Assembly: GCA_028023455.1 (NCBI GenBank)
Contig: JAQFVV010000018.1
Span: 9,508,771 to 9,572,770 of the forward strand
Direction: 5' to 3'
Source of the DNA: Epiperipatus broadwayi
Taxonomy: Eukaryota; Onychophora; Udeonychophora; Euonychophora; Peripatidae
Length of the DNA: 64,000 bases
The position numbers were made by a program, and so were the translations under genes. The notes beneath the pieces were generated by a model. The model was not told the origin of the DNA, did not search any database, and saw only the letters and a list, made by a program, of their open reading frames with translations. Of this stretch, positions 49,476-60,867 are shown piece by piece (position 1 is the first letter of the stretch; each line of letters opens with the position of its first letter).

Positions 49476-52194
49476 TGTAATGGAACATCCGATTGCCCTA
49501 ATGATTGATAGCAAAAAAAGTAATAAAAAGCCCCAAAGATACCAAATGTAATAGAACATAATATATGTATAAATAGAAATGAAATTACTCCAATAGTTGT
49601 GATCTCAATGAAATAAACAATCTATTTCTACCATCACGTATCTCAGGTTTTCATTAATTTTCATTAAAGTATAAATATAACTTATGATGAATGAATCCAA
49701 CCAATGAATATAAAATACAATGAACTAAGTTATGATGTTTAACTTTATTTGAGCAAACTACTAATTTATAAAGTAATTGTTGAAAAATTATCTATACTAC
49801 AGAAAACATATTATACCTAAGTGAATGTGCTTTAGTCATTAATTATATTGTTACTTCGGTAAGCCATGAATAAAATAAACCTGAATACTAAAGAGCATTG
49901 ACTAAGACATGTTAAGTGGTTAATTCTCAGGGTTAAGTTAACTTACGATTTGATTATTTACTAAATATAGATTGGAAGCAAATGGAATATTGTTTGATCC
50001 AACTCATATTTACAAGCAAGATTATATATGATTTAATATTTCATTTAATGATGGCTTAAATGAATTAATAACAAAAACATGATGATTGTGAATCTACCAT
50101 TTTAATTAATGACTGCTGGACTAAAAAGAAAAATATTAATAAATTTTAAATGAAAACACCAAGTCATTTCTTGTAAAATAAATAATATATGCTTTATTCT
50201 TAGATTGTGGTTTGATCTTTTTAAATAGCAATAAATATATGTAAAAACAAATATAAAATCAGTTGGCTTTTCAAATCTTCAATTTTATTAAACATAAGTC
50301 AAACATAACTATATGTGAGCAATAAATATGAATTGAATTTTATGTTTGCATAAGAATCATCCATTGGTTTTATACATAAAACTGTAATAAATAAAAAAAA
50401 TAAAATAAATGTATATAATTGGTAAATTGATAATAGGTTGTTGAGCTTAATTTAAGATCATAGATGTGTTTCTTAAGGTTGGATCATCTAAAAGGCAATC
50501 ACAAAATATAATAAGAATTATTTCCCACCATGCCATGTCAATATATCTCCTTTATCATGAACACCAAATATCTATACCTATTATTTAAATAAGGCTTCTA
50601 TCTTAGCCTGCAAAATTCAATATTCCATTTATGACTTTTTTGACTTGGGTTTTATTAAATATTTATCATGAAATATACATATTTATAAAGTATATTATAA
50701 CACTTTTAGAGACAAGCAAAATACATATCGAAATAACTCCTAAATAACGCACATGAGTATGTCAACTTACAATTCCAATGTTAAATAATTATAATCTGAT
50801 CCATGCTCTTAAAACACATCTAATAATAAGATGATTAAGAAAATTTATTAAAAATGATAAAATTTGGAGACAAATTTATTATATTGTATATTTATATAAA
50901 TGATTCCACGCAAGAAATAATGCTTTATTTATTCTTCAATTCAACCTATACACTCATTTATGGTGTTTACATATATACATGTAATATATTTACTTTATCA
51001 CAACAAATTTTGTTAGCCACTGAAGTATAATATCTACAATTAATATTTCTTTTTTTAAAAAACTTGGAATTTACCAGTTTGTTTAGGCTATTTATGTAGA
51101 TAAGATTAATGACTAAAGACTGAATATTTAATTATTAAATGACCTTTAACATTTACTTTTACCACTAGTAAATCAAAACATTTTTAAAAAAAGCTATTTA
51201 CAAACATCATATATAAATCTTTGTAAATTTAATTTCAATATTTTATGAAAAACTTATATATTTAAATTATAATGATCAATTAAACTTCAAGTTTACCATA
51301 TACATGTAATATCTATCTTAAAATGTTTTGTAAAATAAAACCAATAAATTTTATAATAAAGAAAACTAGAAATAAAAAAATCAACAAATGAATAAATAAT
51401 TTTTCTTTTTAAAGCAATTACATCCTGGTATTCTCTTTATATTCAACTGTAGAAATAAATTGATTTGGATATTAAACTTAGGATCATTAAAAGAATCTTA
51501 AAAGTTAAAAAAACAGCTACTTTTTCGAGGTTTGCTTATAAATACTGGCTTGGTAAGAATTGTTATGTTTTCACCAGATCTTAATGGTCAATAAGATAGG
51601 CAAAAGGTTCAAAAACCCTGAATTGTAATCCTTTGTTTTAGCCCTCCATTTTAATGCTATATCTCAATCCAATAGTTGTTGCATTTATGCCAAAAAAATT
51701 TTTTGTAGAAGACACTAAAGTAAAAGTCTTGCTTCCTTTCTTTTTCAATGGTGATTTTTTTCTTTTGTTGTCACAGTAATTTTTTTCATTGTTTTAAGCC
51801 TTCATGTGTCAACTTAAAAAACCTTCAACACAATAATTGTTAATCTCTTTTTTTAAGTATAAAAAAATAATAAAATTATATCTTAAACAATTACCAAAAA
51901 TAAAAATACAAGGCAGATATATAGTAATAATTTTATATGCTATTATTTATATATAATATTTATATACATATATATAAATTTGTATGTCATCAATGCTATC
52001 AAAATCTTCCCATCACAAAACAAAACATATACCAACAATAAATAAACAAAAATGAACCAAATAACAATAACAACAACTATCCTCAATAACAACCTATATA
52101 CAAATTCTTATGCAAAAACCAAATCAAAGATCTTTTTAAGAATAAACTATAATGGCACTTTAAAAAAGGGTGGATCTTTTCATCCCTTATAACA
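49476..52194 (-). repeat. 3' LTR of element Y (uninterrupted copy)
   Basis: This 2719-bp copy runs from TGTAATGGAACATCC to TTCATCCCTTATAACA. It serves as reference for the broken right LTR, with shared phrases throughout (for example 'GAAATGAAATTACTCCAATA', 'CCTTTATCATGAACACCAAA'). Immediately inside, at 52195, CTCCCCTGCT is the complement of a purine tract AGCAGGGGAG, a likely polypurine tract for the minus-strand element. Confidence 0.9.
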
Positions 52195-52639
52195 CTCCCC
52201 TGCTAATAAAAAATGTTTTTGTATATGAACAACTATACATATGAGAGTATAAGCAAGTCCTCAATTATTCCCATACAATTCCCACAATTATCTATGAGTA
52301 GCCTTTTTCATTTAATAATCATTTAATAACAATCACATAAATAAATGTTTTGAAACATCTATACAAAAAATTCTCATATCTATTCTACGATAATGCTTAA
52401 CTATAAAGAAATCTCTACTTTTCCAAAACAATAAATGTCATATTTCCTTATTTAATGTCTTTATAATAACTCAAATTAAAGGTATAACAGATAATAAAAC
52501 ATTCATATAATAAGATTTAGAAAGAAATTTAAATTTTCAAAGAGCTCAAAACAAGATATCAGTACAAGATTTGTACTGAAACATTCATTAAAATAAAAAA
52601 TTTCCAAAAGCTATATATATAGAATAATTTAAGGCCAAC

Positions 52640-52847
52640 ATATTACTGGTTAGTTACAAGATACTCGCCAAAGGCTCCTGGCATTATAACTTCCCTTCAA
52701 GCCATCATATATACAAATGACAGCATTAAATCCTACTTCCTTCTCAATTCGATATGGCCCTTCATAAAGATTGAAAAAAAAGATTTAATTTATGTTCTTG
52801 TGGATGACTAACATGGGGTAAATAAATAAAATTTCAAAAACATATAT
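52640..52847 (-). pseudogene. Integrase C-terminal (GPY/F-like) remnant of element Y
   Basis: The minus strand contains 'LYEGPYRIEKEVGFNAVICI' near 52700-52760. Upstream in another frame, 'YLPHVSHPQEHKLNLFFQSL' can be read. A conserved GPYR block preceded by a basic, hydrophobic stretch is the pattern of the GPY/F module at the C-terminus of Ty3/gypsy integrases. One frameshift (or extra T) near 52776 breaks the frame. Position, just upstream of the 3' LTR, fits. The remaining 52195-52640 has no coding signal. Confidence 0.6.
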
Positions 52848-53399
52848 CTACACAAACACTATCTCTGGAACAGAGGGTATTGAGGTAAGACATATGACTT
52901 CAAATTTTATCCTAAATGGATATTTGTAACTTGATTCGATAATACTATGCTCTTTAAATAAGTTATAAATAAAATAGCTTATTCTTAAGACATTCAAAAA
53001 TACAGACTCTAAATAATAAACAAAACTATCATAAATAGGTTCCTCTATCCTCTTGTTTCTCTCAAATTTCAATGCTATACTTTTTATCATTTTTGTCCTG
53101 CTGAGATACTTATAAAATAAATCAGTTTCATTGCAACAATGATATGAAGTCCCATTCAAACATTTAATCTCAAATCTACCTAACAATATAGTTTTTTGAC
53201 ACCACACAAAATTATCATGACACTGTTTTTTATGAAATAAAGTCTTATAAATGGAATTATTTGTCATATCTGGACAAAATTTTCTACATTTAACACTCAC
53301 ATTATTATATATTAAACACTTTGTATTAGCTCTACCATCATTAGCTATAGAATGACAATAACTAAATCTATGTATAAAGTTTTGTTTTTTGAGTACTTG
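52848..53399 (-). CDS. Cysteine-rich open frame of unknown function in element Y
   Basis: The frame is open for about 183 codons from after a stop at 53400-53402 to the stop at 52848-52850. It has no ATG at its start: the first plausible start codon is GTG at 53300. The N-terminal two thirds carry many cysteines ('YCHSIANDGRANTKC', 'VKCRKFCPDMTN', 'KKQCHDNFVWCQK', 'KCLNGTSYHCCNETDLFYKY'), with possible N-glycosylation sites NGT and NET. That is a pattern of secreted or extracellular domains. The last cluster ending CCNETDL resembles the CCN...D end of TGF-beta-receptor-type ectodomains, but this is a resemblance only. The C-terminal third ('YKYPFRIKF' near the end) could instead belong to an integrase. 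It sits where pol is expected. It could be captured host sequence, an env-like remnant or a scrambled pol. I cannot decide. Confidence 0.4.
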   Translation of the reverse strand, partial: QVLKKQNFIHRFSYCHSIANDGRANTKCLIYNNVSVKCRKFCPDMTNNSIYKTLFHKKQCHDNFVWCQKTILLGRFEIKCLNGTSYHCCNETDLFYKYLSRTKMIKSIALKFERNKRIEEPIYDSFVYYLESVFLNVLRISYFIYNLFKEHSIIESSYKYPFRIKFEVICLTSIPSVPEIVFV

Positions 53400-53539
53400 T
53401 TACAATGGGAAAAAATCCATCTCACCCAAATCATACAATTTGAAAATTTCTTATGAAGACTCACCTCACCTAAAAATCTATCAGAATTTAGATCTTTACT
53501 TTTAAATCTGCTATATGAAAACAACTTGTAAAATTTTTT

Positions 53540-53880
53540 TGACCTATCATAGCACTCTCTTCAAAAAAAAATTTTCACACTTTTCTCACAAAACCTACTT
53601 CCAGGAAGCAATCTGGTGTTTCATTAATTCTAAACCTTTCTCTATCATTATAGTTCATACATTGATGGCTACATATTTCATAATAATAACACTGTTAAAC
53701 TTCTAAACTCCTTATTTCTAGATAAAAGCTATTAGTTTTACAAATCTTACCCAAATAATGTTGATCCTCAACCAAAGAAAACATATCACTATCCTTTTTA
53801 TCCTGAGTCTCCTCAAATTCAAAATTATCATTTATTTCTATTGTCAATTCTGTACTTATTTTATCAGAGTTAGCTTTCAC
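53540..53880 (-). pseudogene. Gag C-terminal part with a degraded zinc-knuckle-like motif
   Basis: Shifted by one frame from the coiled-coil frame, the minus strand continues 'MKANSDKISTELTIEINDNF' (53880 leftwards) to a stop near 53698. Immediately after it comes 'CYYYEICSHQCMNY' (53650-53691). Its spacing is that of a retroviral-type CX2CX4HX4C knuckle, with the second and fourth positions Tyr (TAT) in place of Cys (TGT), one G-to-A change each. If this is not chance, it marks the nucleocapsid end of gag. The two extra cysteines in the stretch make chance possible. Confidence 0.4.
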
Positions 53881-53902
53881 TTTAACAATTTTTCTCTCAG
53901 TG

Positions 53903-54274
53903 TTAGATCTTTAATTTAGTCTTTAACTCATTGAAGCTAGACTCCAATTTAGCCTCCAGTTTATCAGAGTTCACTTTTAAATCAGCTCTCAACCTAGTCT
54001 CCCTTTCATCAGAGTCAGTTTTTAACCTAGTCTCCCTTTCATCAGAGTCAGCTTTTAACCTAGACTTTCTTTCATCAGAGTCAGCTTTTAATCTACTTTC
54101 CCTTTTATCAGAGTCAGCTTTTAACCTAGTTTCCATTTCATCAGAGTTGGCTCTTAACCTAGCCTCCAACCTAGTCTCCCTTTCATCAGACTCAGTTTTT
54201 AATTCATCCATTAACTTTATGAGGTTCTGCAAACTAATACCAGCACCACTTGGTGATCCATTAGCATTATCCAT
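53903..54274 (-). CDS. Gag-like coiled-coil protein of element Y (123 aa)
   Basis: An ATG at 54274 starts 'MDNANGSPSGAGISLQNLIK'. A highly charged repeat region follows, with SDE(R/M)ETRLKAD-type units spaced 11 residues apart, and two 15-residue spacings. The DNA shows it as a 33-bp tandem repeat at about 53990-54190. The 11/15 spacing is that of hendecad and pentadecad coiled coils. It lies about 400 bp after the primer-site candidate and reads away from the right LTR, the position of gag. It ends at TAA 53903-53905 and the gag frame seems to resume, shifted by one base, at 53880. No capsid domain was recognised. The plus-strand 126-aa frame at 53931-54311 is its shadow. Confidence 0.7.
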   Translation of the reverse strand: MDNANGSPSGAGISLQNLIKLMDELKTESDERETRLEARLRANSDEMETRLKADSDKRESRLKADSDERKSRLKADSDERETRLKTDSDERETRLRADLKVNSDKLEAKLESSFNELKTKLKI

Positions 54275-54521
54275 AATTATATTAATTAATGATTATAACA
54301 ATATACTCTAAAATAATATATATATATATGTGATAGTCTTACAATCCAAGGCTTACCACCCTCTTGCCATTATCCTGAAATACAATTAACCATCCAAGCA
54401 AAATATGAACACCCTAATCTTAATTATGATTATAGCTATTCAATGATCCAAATTTCAATTCTATAAAGTCATGACCTTTTTGGTTTATGGAAAATGTTGA
54501 CTGATACTATGGCCTTGATAA

Positions 54522-54524
<3 letters not shown>

Positions 54525-54606
<82 letters not shown>
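54525..54606. repeat. (AT)28(AG)13 compound microsatellite in the leader of element Y
   Basis: Uninterrupted AT run to 54580, then AG run to 54606. It lies between the primer-site candidate and the gag start, so it would be in the 5' untranslated part of the transcript. The surrounding open frame at 54494-54760 is an artefact of the run. Confidence 0.97.
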
Positions 54607-54676
54607 TGATATTACAACTCTACACCTTTTATACTATATGAGTTCAGCCTCATTAATTGTTTATTTTTTGAGCCAA

Positions 54677-54693
54677 CAAGTTGCTTGGTGCCA
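54677..54693 (-). other. Candidate primer-binding site of element Y
   Basis: On the minus strand TGGCACCAAGCAACTTG begins exactly 3 nt after the LTR end. TGG at this place is the complement of a tRNA CCA end. The matching tRNA is not certain. It only loosely resembles the Lys-type sites of the other two elements. Confidence 0.6.
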
Positions 54694-55068
54694 AAATACA
54701 ATGGAACATCCAATTGCTCTAATGATTGATAGTGTCAAATGTAATAAAAAAAACAATTGAGATACCAAATGTAATAGATCGTAGTATATGTATAAATAGA
54801 AATGAAATTACTCCAATAGTTGTGGGCTCACTGAAATGAACAATCTATTTCTACCATCACATATCTCAGGTTTTGATTAATTTTTGTTAAAGTATAAATA
54901 TAATAAAATATGAATGAATCCAACCAATGAATATATTCTACAATGAACTAGGTTATGATGTTTAACTTTATTTGAACAAACTACTAATTTATAGAGTAAT
55001 TGTTGATAAATTATCTATACTACAGAAAACATATTACACATGAGTGAATGTGCTTTAGTCATTAATTA

Positions 55069-58000
55069 GCGATCCGGAGAAAGCTAGACTTACGTAAACT
55101 GCATTACAGGGCGCCATCTAGGCATTTGAACCTAGAAAAATTTATAAAGTAGGCAGATACGTAAGTAAAAAAAAAAAAAAATTGTTTTTCCTTTTTTTTA
55201 ATTTTGATTCCGGTCGTTAGCCCAAGTCACTAGCTCAGTGAGTAGCAGAGATAATAAAATATAACTTAATTTTATATCTTAAATATAAAAGAATAAAAGC
55301 CACTGCCAGAAATTAACACATAAAATATTTATTTACGCACATATAAAATCATTCTAAACTCGAGGAATAGGTTTAACATTTTTAGATTTTTATATTCTTA
55401 TTACTCTTTAATTTTACATTTATATAAATTTCAATGATTTTAATTTTTTTTTTTATTTAGATTGTCAAGTATGAATAGACTACATAGATCTGCATTTGAA
55501 AATAAAACATTCTATCCCTATTTAACCCTAGGCTAAAATTCGCAGTCAAACTGGCATCAATCCATCCGATACATTTATGTATTCAATGTAGCATGAAAAT
55601 ACAACAGCACAAAGATACTATACTGTCAGGAATGGACATCTGAACAATATAGTTTAAGAAAACATTGACTCTTGTCTAATACAGGAATATGACGTCTGTA
55701 TAGCAAGAAGAACAATAAAATAAAAACTCCATAGGAAGGGACCGCGATCCTTTTTGCCGACTTACAATCCCATCCATAGGCAAAGGGTTGGTGCGGTGTA
55801 TACAGCGATTCTGCACGTAGCGAAACTCATACTACATCTACTAATTACACAAATATATCCAATCCATTGACCCAATTCAACAACGACACAAATAACCTAA
55901 GATTACCCTCCCCTAATATAACTTTACAAATCTATATAGCCATTCACGCCCGACTTAAGTTTAACATTTAGATACGTTCGCACAAATGAATTTTATAAAA
56001 TTTGTTTTAAAATGTTGAGTACAGATCAGCTGCACAGATTCCACGGTCAAAAACATTCCAAATTAAACACAACCGATCAAAATACAAAGTCATCGATAAA
56101 CGTCACTTGCATAGGGAATATTCAAATCCCTTTAGCATTCATCGTAAGATGCTTGCAGTGATATCGTTGACATATATTTCAATCGAATGTGTAAACCACA
56201 ACATTATCAACCGCTAACGAATCTATGCAACGTCTATACCCAACCTGAATTTCCTCATTTAAAATTTAAACAATAAATATCAATACAATAAATAATAAAT
56301 GGAAATGATTTTTTTTATCAAACGCAAACATATACAAAATTTTTCATTATCAATTGAGTTGACACATAAGTCCGAGAAAAGTTCTTTTTATAAAATTTAA
56401 ATTTACTTATCAATCTTTAAAGTTCTTAATTAATGTTATGATTTTAACAACTGTTCAGTTCTATTGCTTACAGTATAAGAGTCCATGTTCCCGTTGGCAA
56501 TTCCCATGGAGACTTTCCTGGAAGACCAGTCTGACATTTTGGAGGTAGCATTTGCTGTTTCTGTTCTGGTATCACAGTCTTTGCATTTTTAAAATAAGTG
56601 AGTGAGGACGACAAGTGCGTCTTGTCGCCAGACTCACCAAAATCAAGTTGGAAAAAGCTCTCTGACTGGAACTCAATATTTTTTTCTTTTTATAGTCCTC
56701 CTATGGATTCCATGAACAAAAACATCACTGTTCTGTTTTTTCGTTATGGTCTGGGCCTTTATTTGGCTTCCATTGGTCAAACTAAAATCCCTTTCTTCTC
56801 TTATCTAACTTTCCATCTGACTTTTTAATTAAACAGCTTTTAGATAATTAACAAACAATCACCTCCATTTATAGATTACAGGAATTAATTAATACCTGTT
56901 TTTATTTTAACTTACGTTATTAAAAAAATACATTCAAATACCTTTTTTTTATTTATTAAAAAAAATATTTTTAAAGTTTAGCATCTGTGCGAATGTATAT
57001 ACGTCTAACAAACATTTTTAATTTTAGCGTTTAGTTTTTTACTTTTATTTGCGAACTTTTAAGTTTTTATTTTAAATTAATGTAACGACATATTTATATA
57101 TCGTTACATATCAGTAAACTTCCTCAAAAAAATAAAAACATTAAAAAAAAAAAAAAAAGAATTTACTTAGTGTTAGTAATTACGTTACACAAATTTGTTA
57201 TATATGAAATTTCAAAAGGACAAAACTTTTTTTTTTAAAAAAACAAAACAGTAATTACAAATATAATGATTAAAAAAAAAAGTTGACTGATGATTCCTTA
57301 CTACCAGCTAAATTTCTGCCCCCTCCCTTCCAAGTTTCATTTCTCCTACCTTTAAGTATTATTTAGGCAAGTTAAACGATTAAATTTTAAACAAGACTTT
57401 TTAAAAAAAATTATGATTTATATTTATTAATTACGTTTTATTTATTACTTTTTTATTCCTCGTATTTCTCTTTACATATGCGCAATTTTTCTTACTGGCA
57501 GTACCTTTTTACACAAAATTTAAACTATAACTTTACGTTAATACAAAACATATCTATATAATTTTCAGAAAAAATTTACGGGCATGATTCCCTTTTAAAA
57601 TTCTCAGGGCACTCGTGTTTATTAAAGATCGGCCCAAGTTGGGTAGCCAGTTTGTAATGATCCGGAGATCGCAATAGCTGGTTCAAGGTATCACAGTCTT
57701 TGCATTTTTAAAATAAGTGAGTGAGGACGACAAGTGCGTCTTGTCGCCAGACTCACCAAAATCAAGTTGGAAAAAGCTCTCTGACTGGAACTCAATATTT
57801 TTTTCTGTTTATAGTCCTCCTATGGATTCCATGAACAAAAATGTCACTGTTCTGTTTTTTCGTTATGGTCCGGGCCTTTATTTGGCTTCCATTGGTCAAG
57901 CTAAAATCCCTTTCTTCTCTTATCTAACTTTCCATCTGACTTTTTAATTAAACAGCTTTTAGATAATTAACAAACAATCACTTCCATTTATAGATTACAG

Positions 58001-58227
58001 GAATTAATTAATACCTGTTTTTATTTTAACTTACGTTATTAAAAAAATACATTCAAATACCTTTTTTTTATTTATTAAAAAAAATATTTTTAAAGTTTAG
58101 CATCTGTGCGAATGTATATACGTCTAACAAACATTTTTAATTTTAGCATTTAGTTTTTTACTTTTATTTGCGAACTTTTAAGTTTTTATTTTAAATTAAT
58201 GTAACGACATATTTATATATCGTTACA
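55069..58227 (-). mobile_element. LTR retrotransposon X nested in the LTR of Y
   Basis: Two direct copies of an LTR lie at 55069-57108 and 57653-58227. Both end in a near-palindrome running from TGTAACGA to TCGTTACA (57081-57108 and 58200-58227). The right copy has lost about 1.5 kb between 'GATCCGGAGA' and 'GGTATCACAG'. The 544-bp interior (57109-57652) has no coding sequence. A primer-site candidate on the minus strand near its right end sets the direction. It is the same family as the solo LTR at 44875-47067. The right flank starts with ATAT. The left flank does not match it (see findings). Two near-identical 76-codon frames (56598-56828 and 57717-57947) are just the repeated LTR. Confidence 0.87.
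57631..57649 (-). other. Candidate primer-binding site of element X (tRNA-Lys-like)
   Basis: On the minus strand TGGCTACCCAACTTGGGCC starts 3 nt after the LTR end. It resembles the tRNA-Lys(CTT) complement TGGCGCCCAACGTGGGGC, with a few differences. Position and spacing are canonical. Confidence 0.6.
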
Positions 58228-59044
58228 ATATGTATAAATAGAAATGAAATTACTCCAATAGTTGTGGGCTCACTGAAATGAACAATCTATTTCTACCATC
58301 ACATATCTCAGGTTTTGATTAAAGTATAAATATAATAAAATATGAATGAATCCAACCAATGAATATATTCTACAATGAACTAGGTTATGATGTTTAACTT
58401 TATTTGAACAAACTACTAATTTATAGAGTAATTGTTGATAAATTATCTATACTACAGAAAACATATTACACATGAGTGAATGTGCTTTAGTCATTAATTA
58501 GATTGTTACTTTGGCTAGCCATAGATAAAATAAACCTGGATACTAAAGAGCATTGACTAAGACATGTTAAGTAGTTAATTCTCAGGGTTAAGTTAACTTA
58601 CGATTTGATTATTTACTAAATATAGATTGGAAGCAAATGGAATATTGTTTGATCCAACTCATATTTACAAGTAAGATTATATATGATTTACTATTGCAAT
58701 TAATGATGGCTTAAATGAATTAATAACCAAAACATGATAATTGTGAATCTACCATATTAATTAATGACTCCTGCACTAAAAAGAGAAAATTAAAATATTA
58801 ATAAATTTTAAATGAAAACACCAAGTCATTTCTTATAAAATAAATAATATAAGCTTTATTCTTAGATTGTGGTTTGATCTTTTTAAATAGCAATAAATAT
58901 ATGTAAAAACAAATATAAGATCAGTTGGCTTTTCAAATCTTCAATTTTATTAAACATAAATCAAACATAAATATTTATGAGCAATAAATATGAATTGAAT
59001 TTTATGTTTATGTAAGAATCATCCATTAGTTTTATACATAAAAT

Positions 59045-59165
59045 TAATAATTATAAATATGCGACTTATTTTGCTTACGTTAGTGAAGCTATAATTATAC
59101 TATAATGTGTAATATGTCTGCTTAGCGCTTCGAGATTTAATGTTCAAATCTCTTACTCATAAAAC
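59045..59165. repeat. Small tRNA-like insertion in the 5' LTR of Y
   Basis: About 115-120 bp present here are absent from the other LTR (near 50387). It contains 'CTGCTTAGCGCTTCGAGATT' and a B-box-like 'AATGTTCAAATCTC'. CATAAAA occurs on both sides (about 59036-59043 and 59158-59165), which may be the target duplication. Confidence 0.55.
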
Positions 59166-60867
59166 TAATAAATAAATAAAAATATATGTATATAATTGGT
59201 AAATTAATAATAGCTTGTTGAGCTAATAATTTAAAGTCATAGATGTGTTTCTTAAGGCTGGATCATTTAAAAGGCAACAACAAAATATAATAAGAATTCT
59301 TCCCCACCATTCTATGTCTATATATCTCCTTTATCATGAACACCAAATATCTACATTTATTATTTAAATAAAGTTTCTTCTATCTTAGCCTGAAAAATTC
59401 AATATTCCATTTATGACTTCTTTGACTTGAGCTTTATTAAATATCTACCACAAAATATACATATTTATAAACTATACTATATCACTTTTAGAGACAAGCA
59501 AAATATATATCAAAATAACTCCTAAATAACGCACATGAGAATGTCAACTTACAATTCCAACGTTAAATAATTATAATCTGATCCATCATCTTAAAACACA
59601 TTTGATAATAAGATTATAATAACCAAATGATTAAGAAAATTTATTAAAAAAGAAAAAATAATAAAATTTGGAGACATAAATTTATTATATTGTATATTTA
59701 TATATATGATTCCACGCAAGAAATAATGCTTTATTTATTCTTCAATTCAACCTATACACTCATTTATTATTTGGTATTTTTTTACATATATACATGTAAT
59801 ATATTTACTTTATCACAACAAATTTCGTTAGCCACTGAAGTATAATATCTACAATTAATATTTCTTTTTTTTTTTTAACTTGGAATTTACCGATTTGTTT
59901 ACGCTATTTACGTATATAAGATTGATGATTAAAGACTGAAGATTTAATTATTAAATGGCCTTTAACATTTACCTTTACCACTATTAAATCAAAACATTTA
60001 AATAAAAAAATAAACTATTTACAAACATCATATATAAATCTTTGTAAATTTAATTTCAGTAATTTATGTAAAACTTATATATTTAAATTATAATGATCGG
60101 TTAAACTTCAAGTTTACCATATACATGTAATATCTATCTTAAAATGTTTTGTAAAATAAAACCAATAAATTTTATAATAAAGAAAACTAGAAATAAATAA
60201 AAATCAACAAATGAATAGATAAATTTATTAATTTTAGTTACCCCATGACCACAAATTTTTCCATAGTTTTCAGTCTCTTGTTTACTTTAAATACTTTGGT
60301 CTTGGTTCCATTCGTAGTGTGTGAAATAACTTAAAAACAGATATACACATTAGCAATGCTTGAATTTATAGATTTTTCTTTTTAAAGCAATTCCTGGCAT
60401 TCTCTTTATATTCAACTGTAGAAATAAATTGATTTGGATATTAAACTTAGGATTATTAAAAGAATCTTAAAAGTTAAAAAAAAGGTATTTGTTTTAAATT
60501 TGCTTAAAAACGCTGGCTTGGTAAGAATTGATATATTTTCATCAGATCTTAACAGTGAATAAGATAGGCAAAGGATTCAAAAACCCTGAATAGTAATCCT
60601 TTGTTTTAGCCCTCCATTTTAATGCTATATCTCAATCCAATAGTTGTATTTATGCCAAAAAGGAATTTTGTAGAGGAGACTAAAGTAATGTCTTGCTTGC
60701 TTGCTTTTTCAATGACAATTTTTTTTTTCTTTTGTTGTCATAGTAATTTCTTTTCATTGTTTTAAACCTTTATGTGCCAACTTAAAAAACCTTCAACACA
60801 ACAATTGTTAATCTCATTTTTTTAAGTATAAAAAAAAAATTATAAACAATTACCAAAAATAAAAATA

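Noticed and set aside
52848-53399. Firm assignment as a TGF-beta receptor ectodomain
   Set aside because: Only the final CCNETD cluster is suggestive. The other cysteine spacings were not matched to the family and the C-terminal third may be integrase.
53931-54311. 126-codon plus-strand frame with FNLVSLSSES repeats
   Set aside because: Antisense of the coiled-coil gag repeat. The minus-strand reading has the sensible charged heptad-like composition and ATG.
54494-54760. 88-codon frame with Tyr-Ile and Arg-Glu runs
   Set aside because: Translation of the AT/AG microsatellite.
56598-57947. Two near-identical 76-codon frames, possible duplicated gene
   Set aside because: Both lie at the same place in the two LTRs of element X, so their similarity is due to the LTR repeat.
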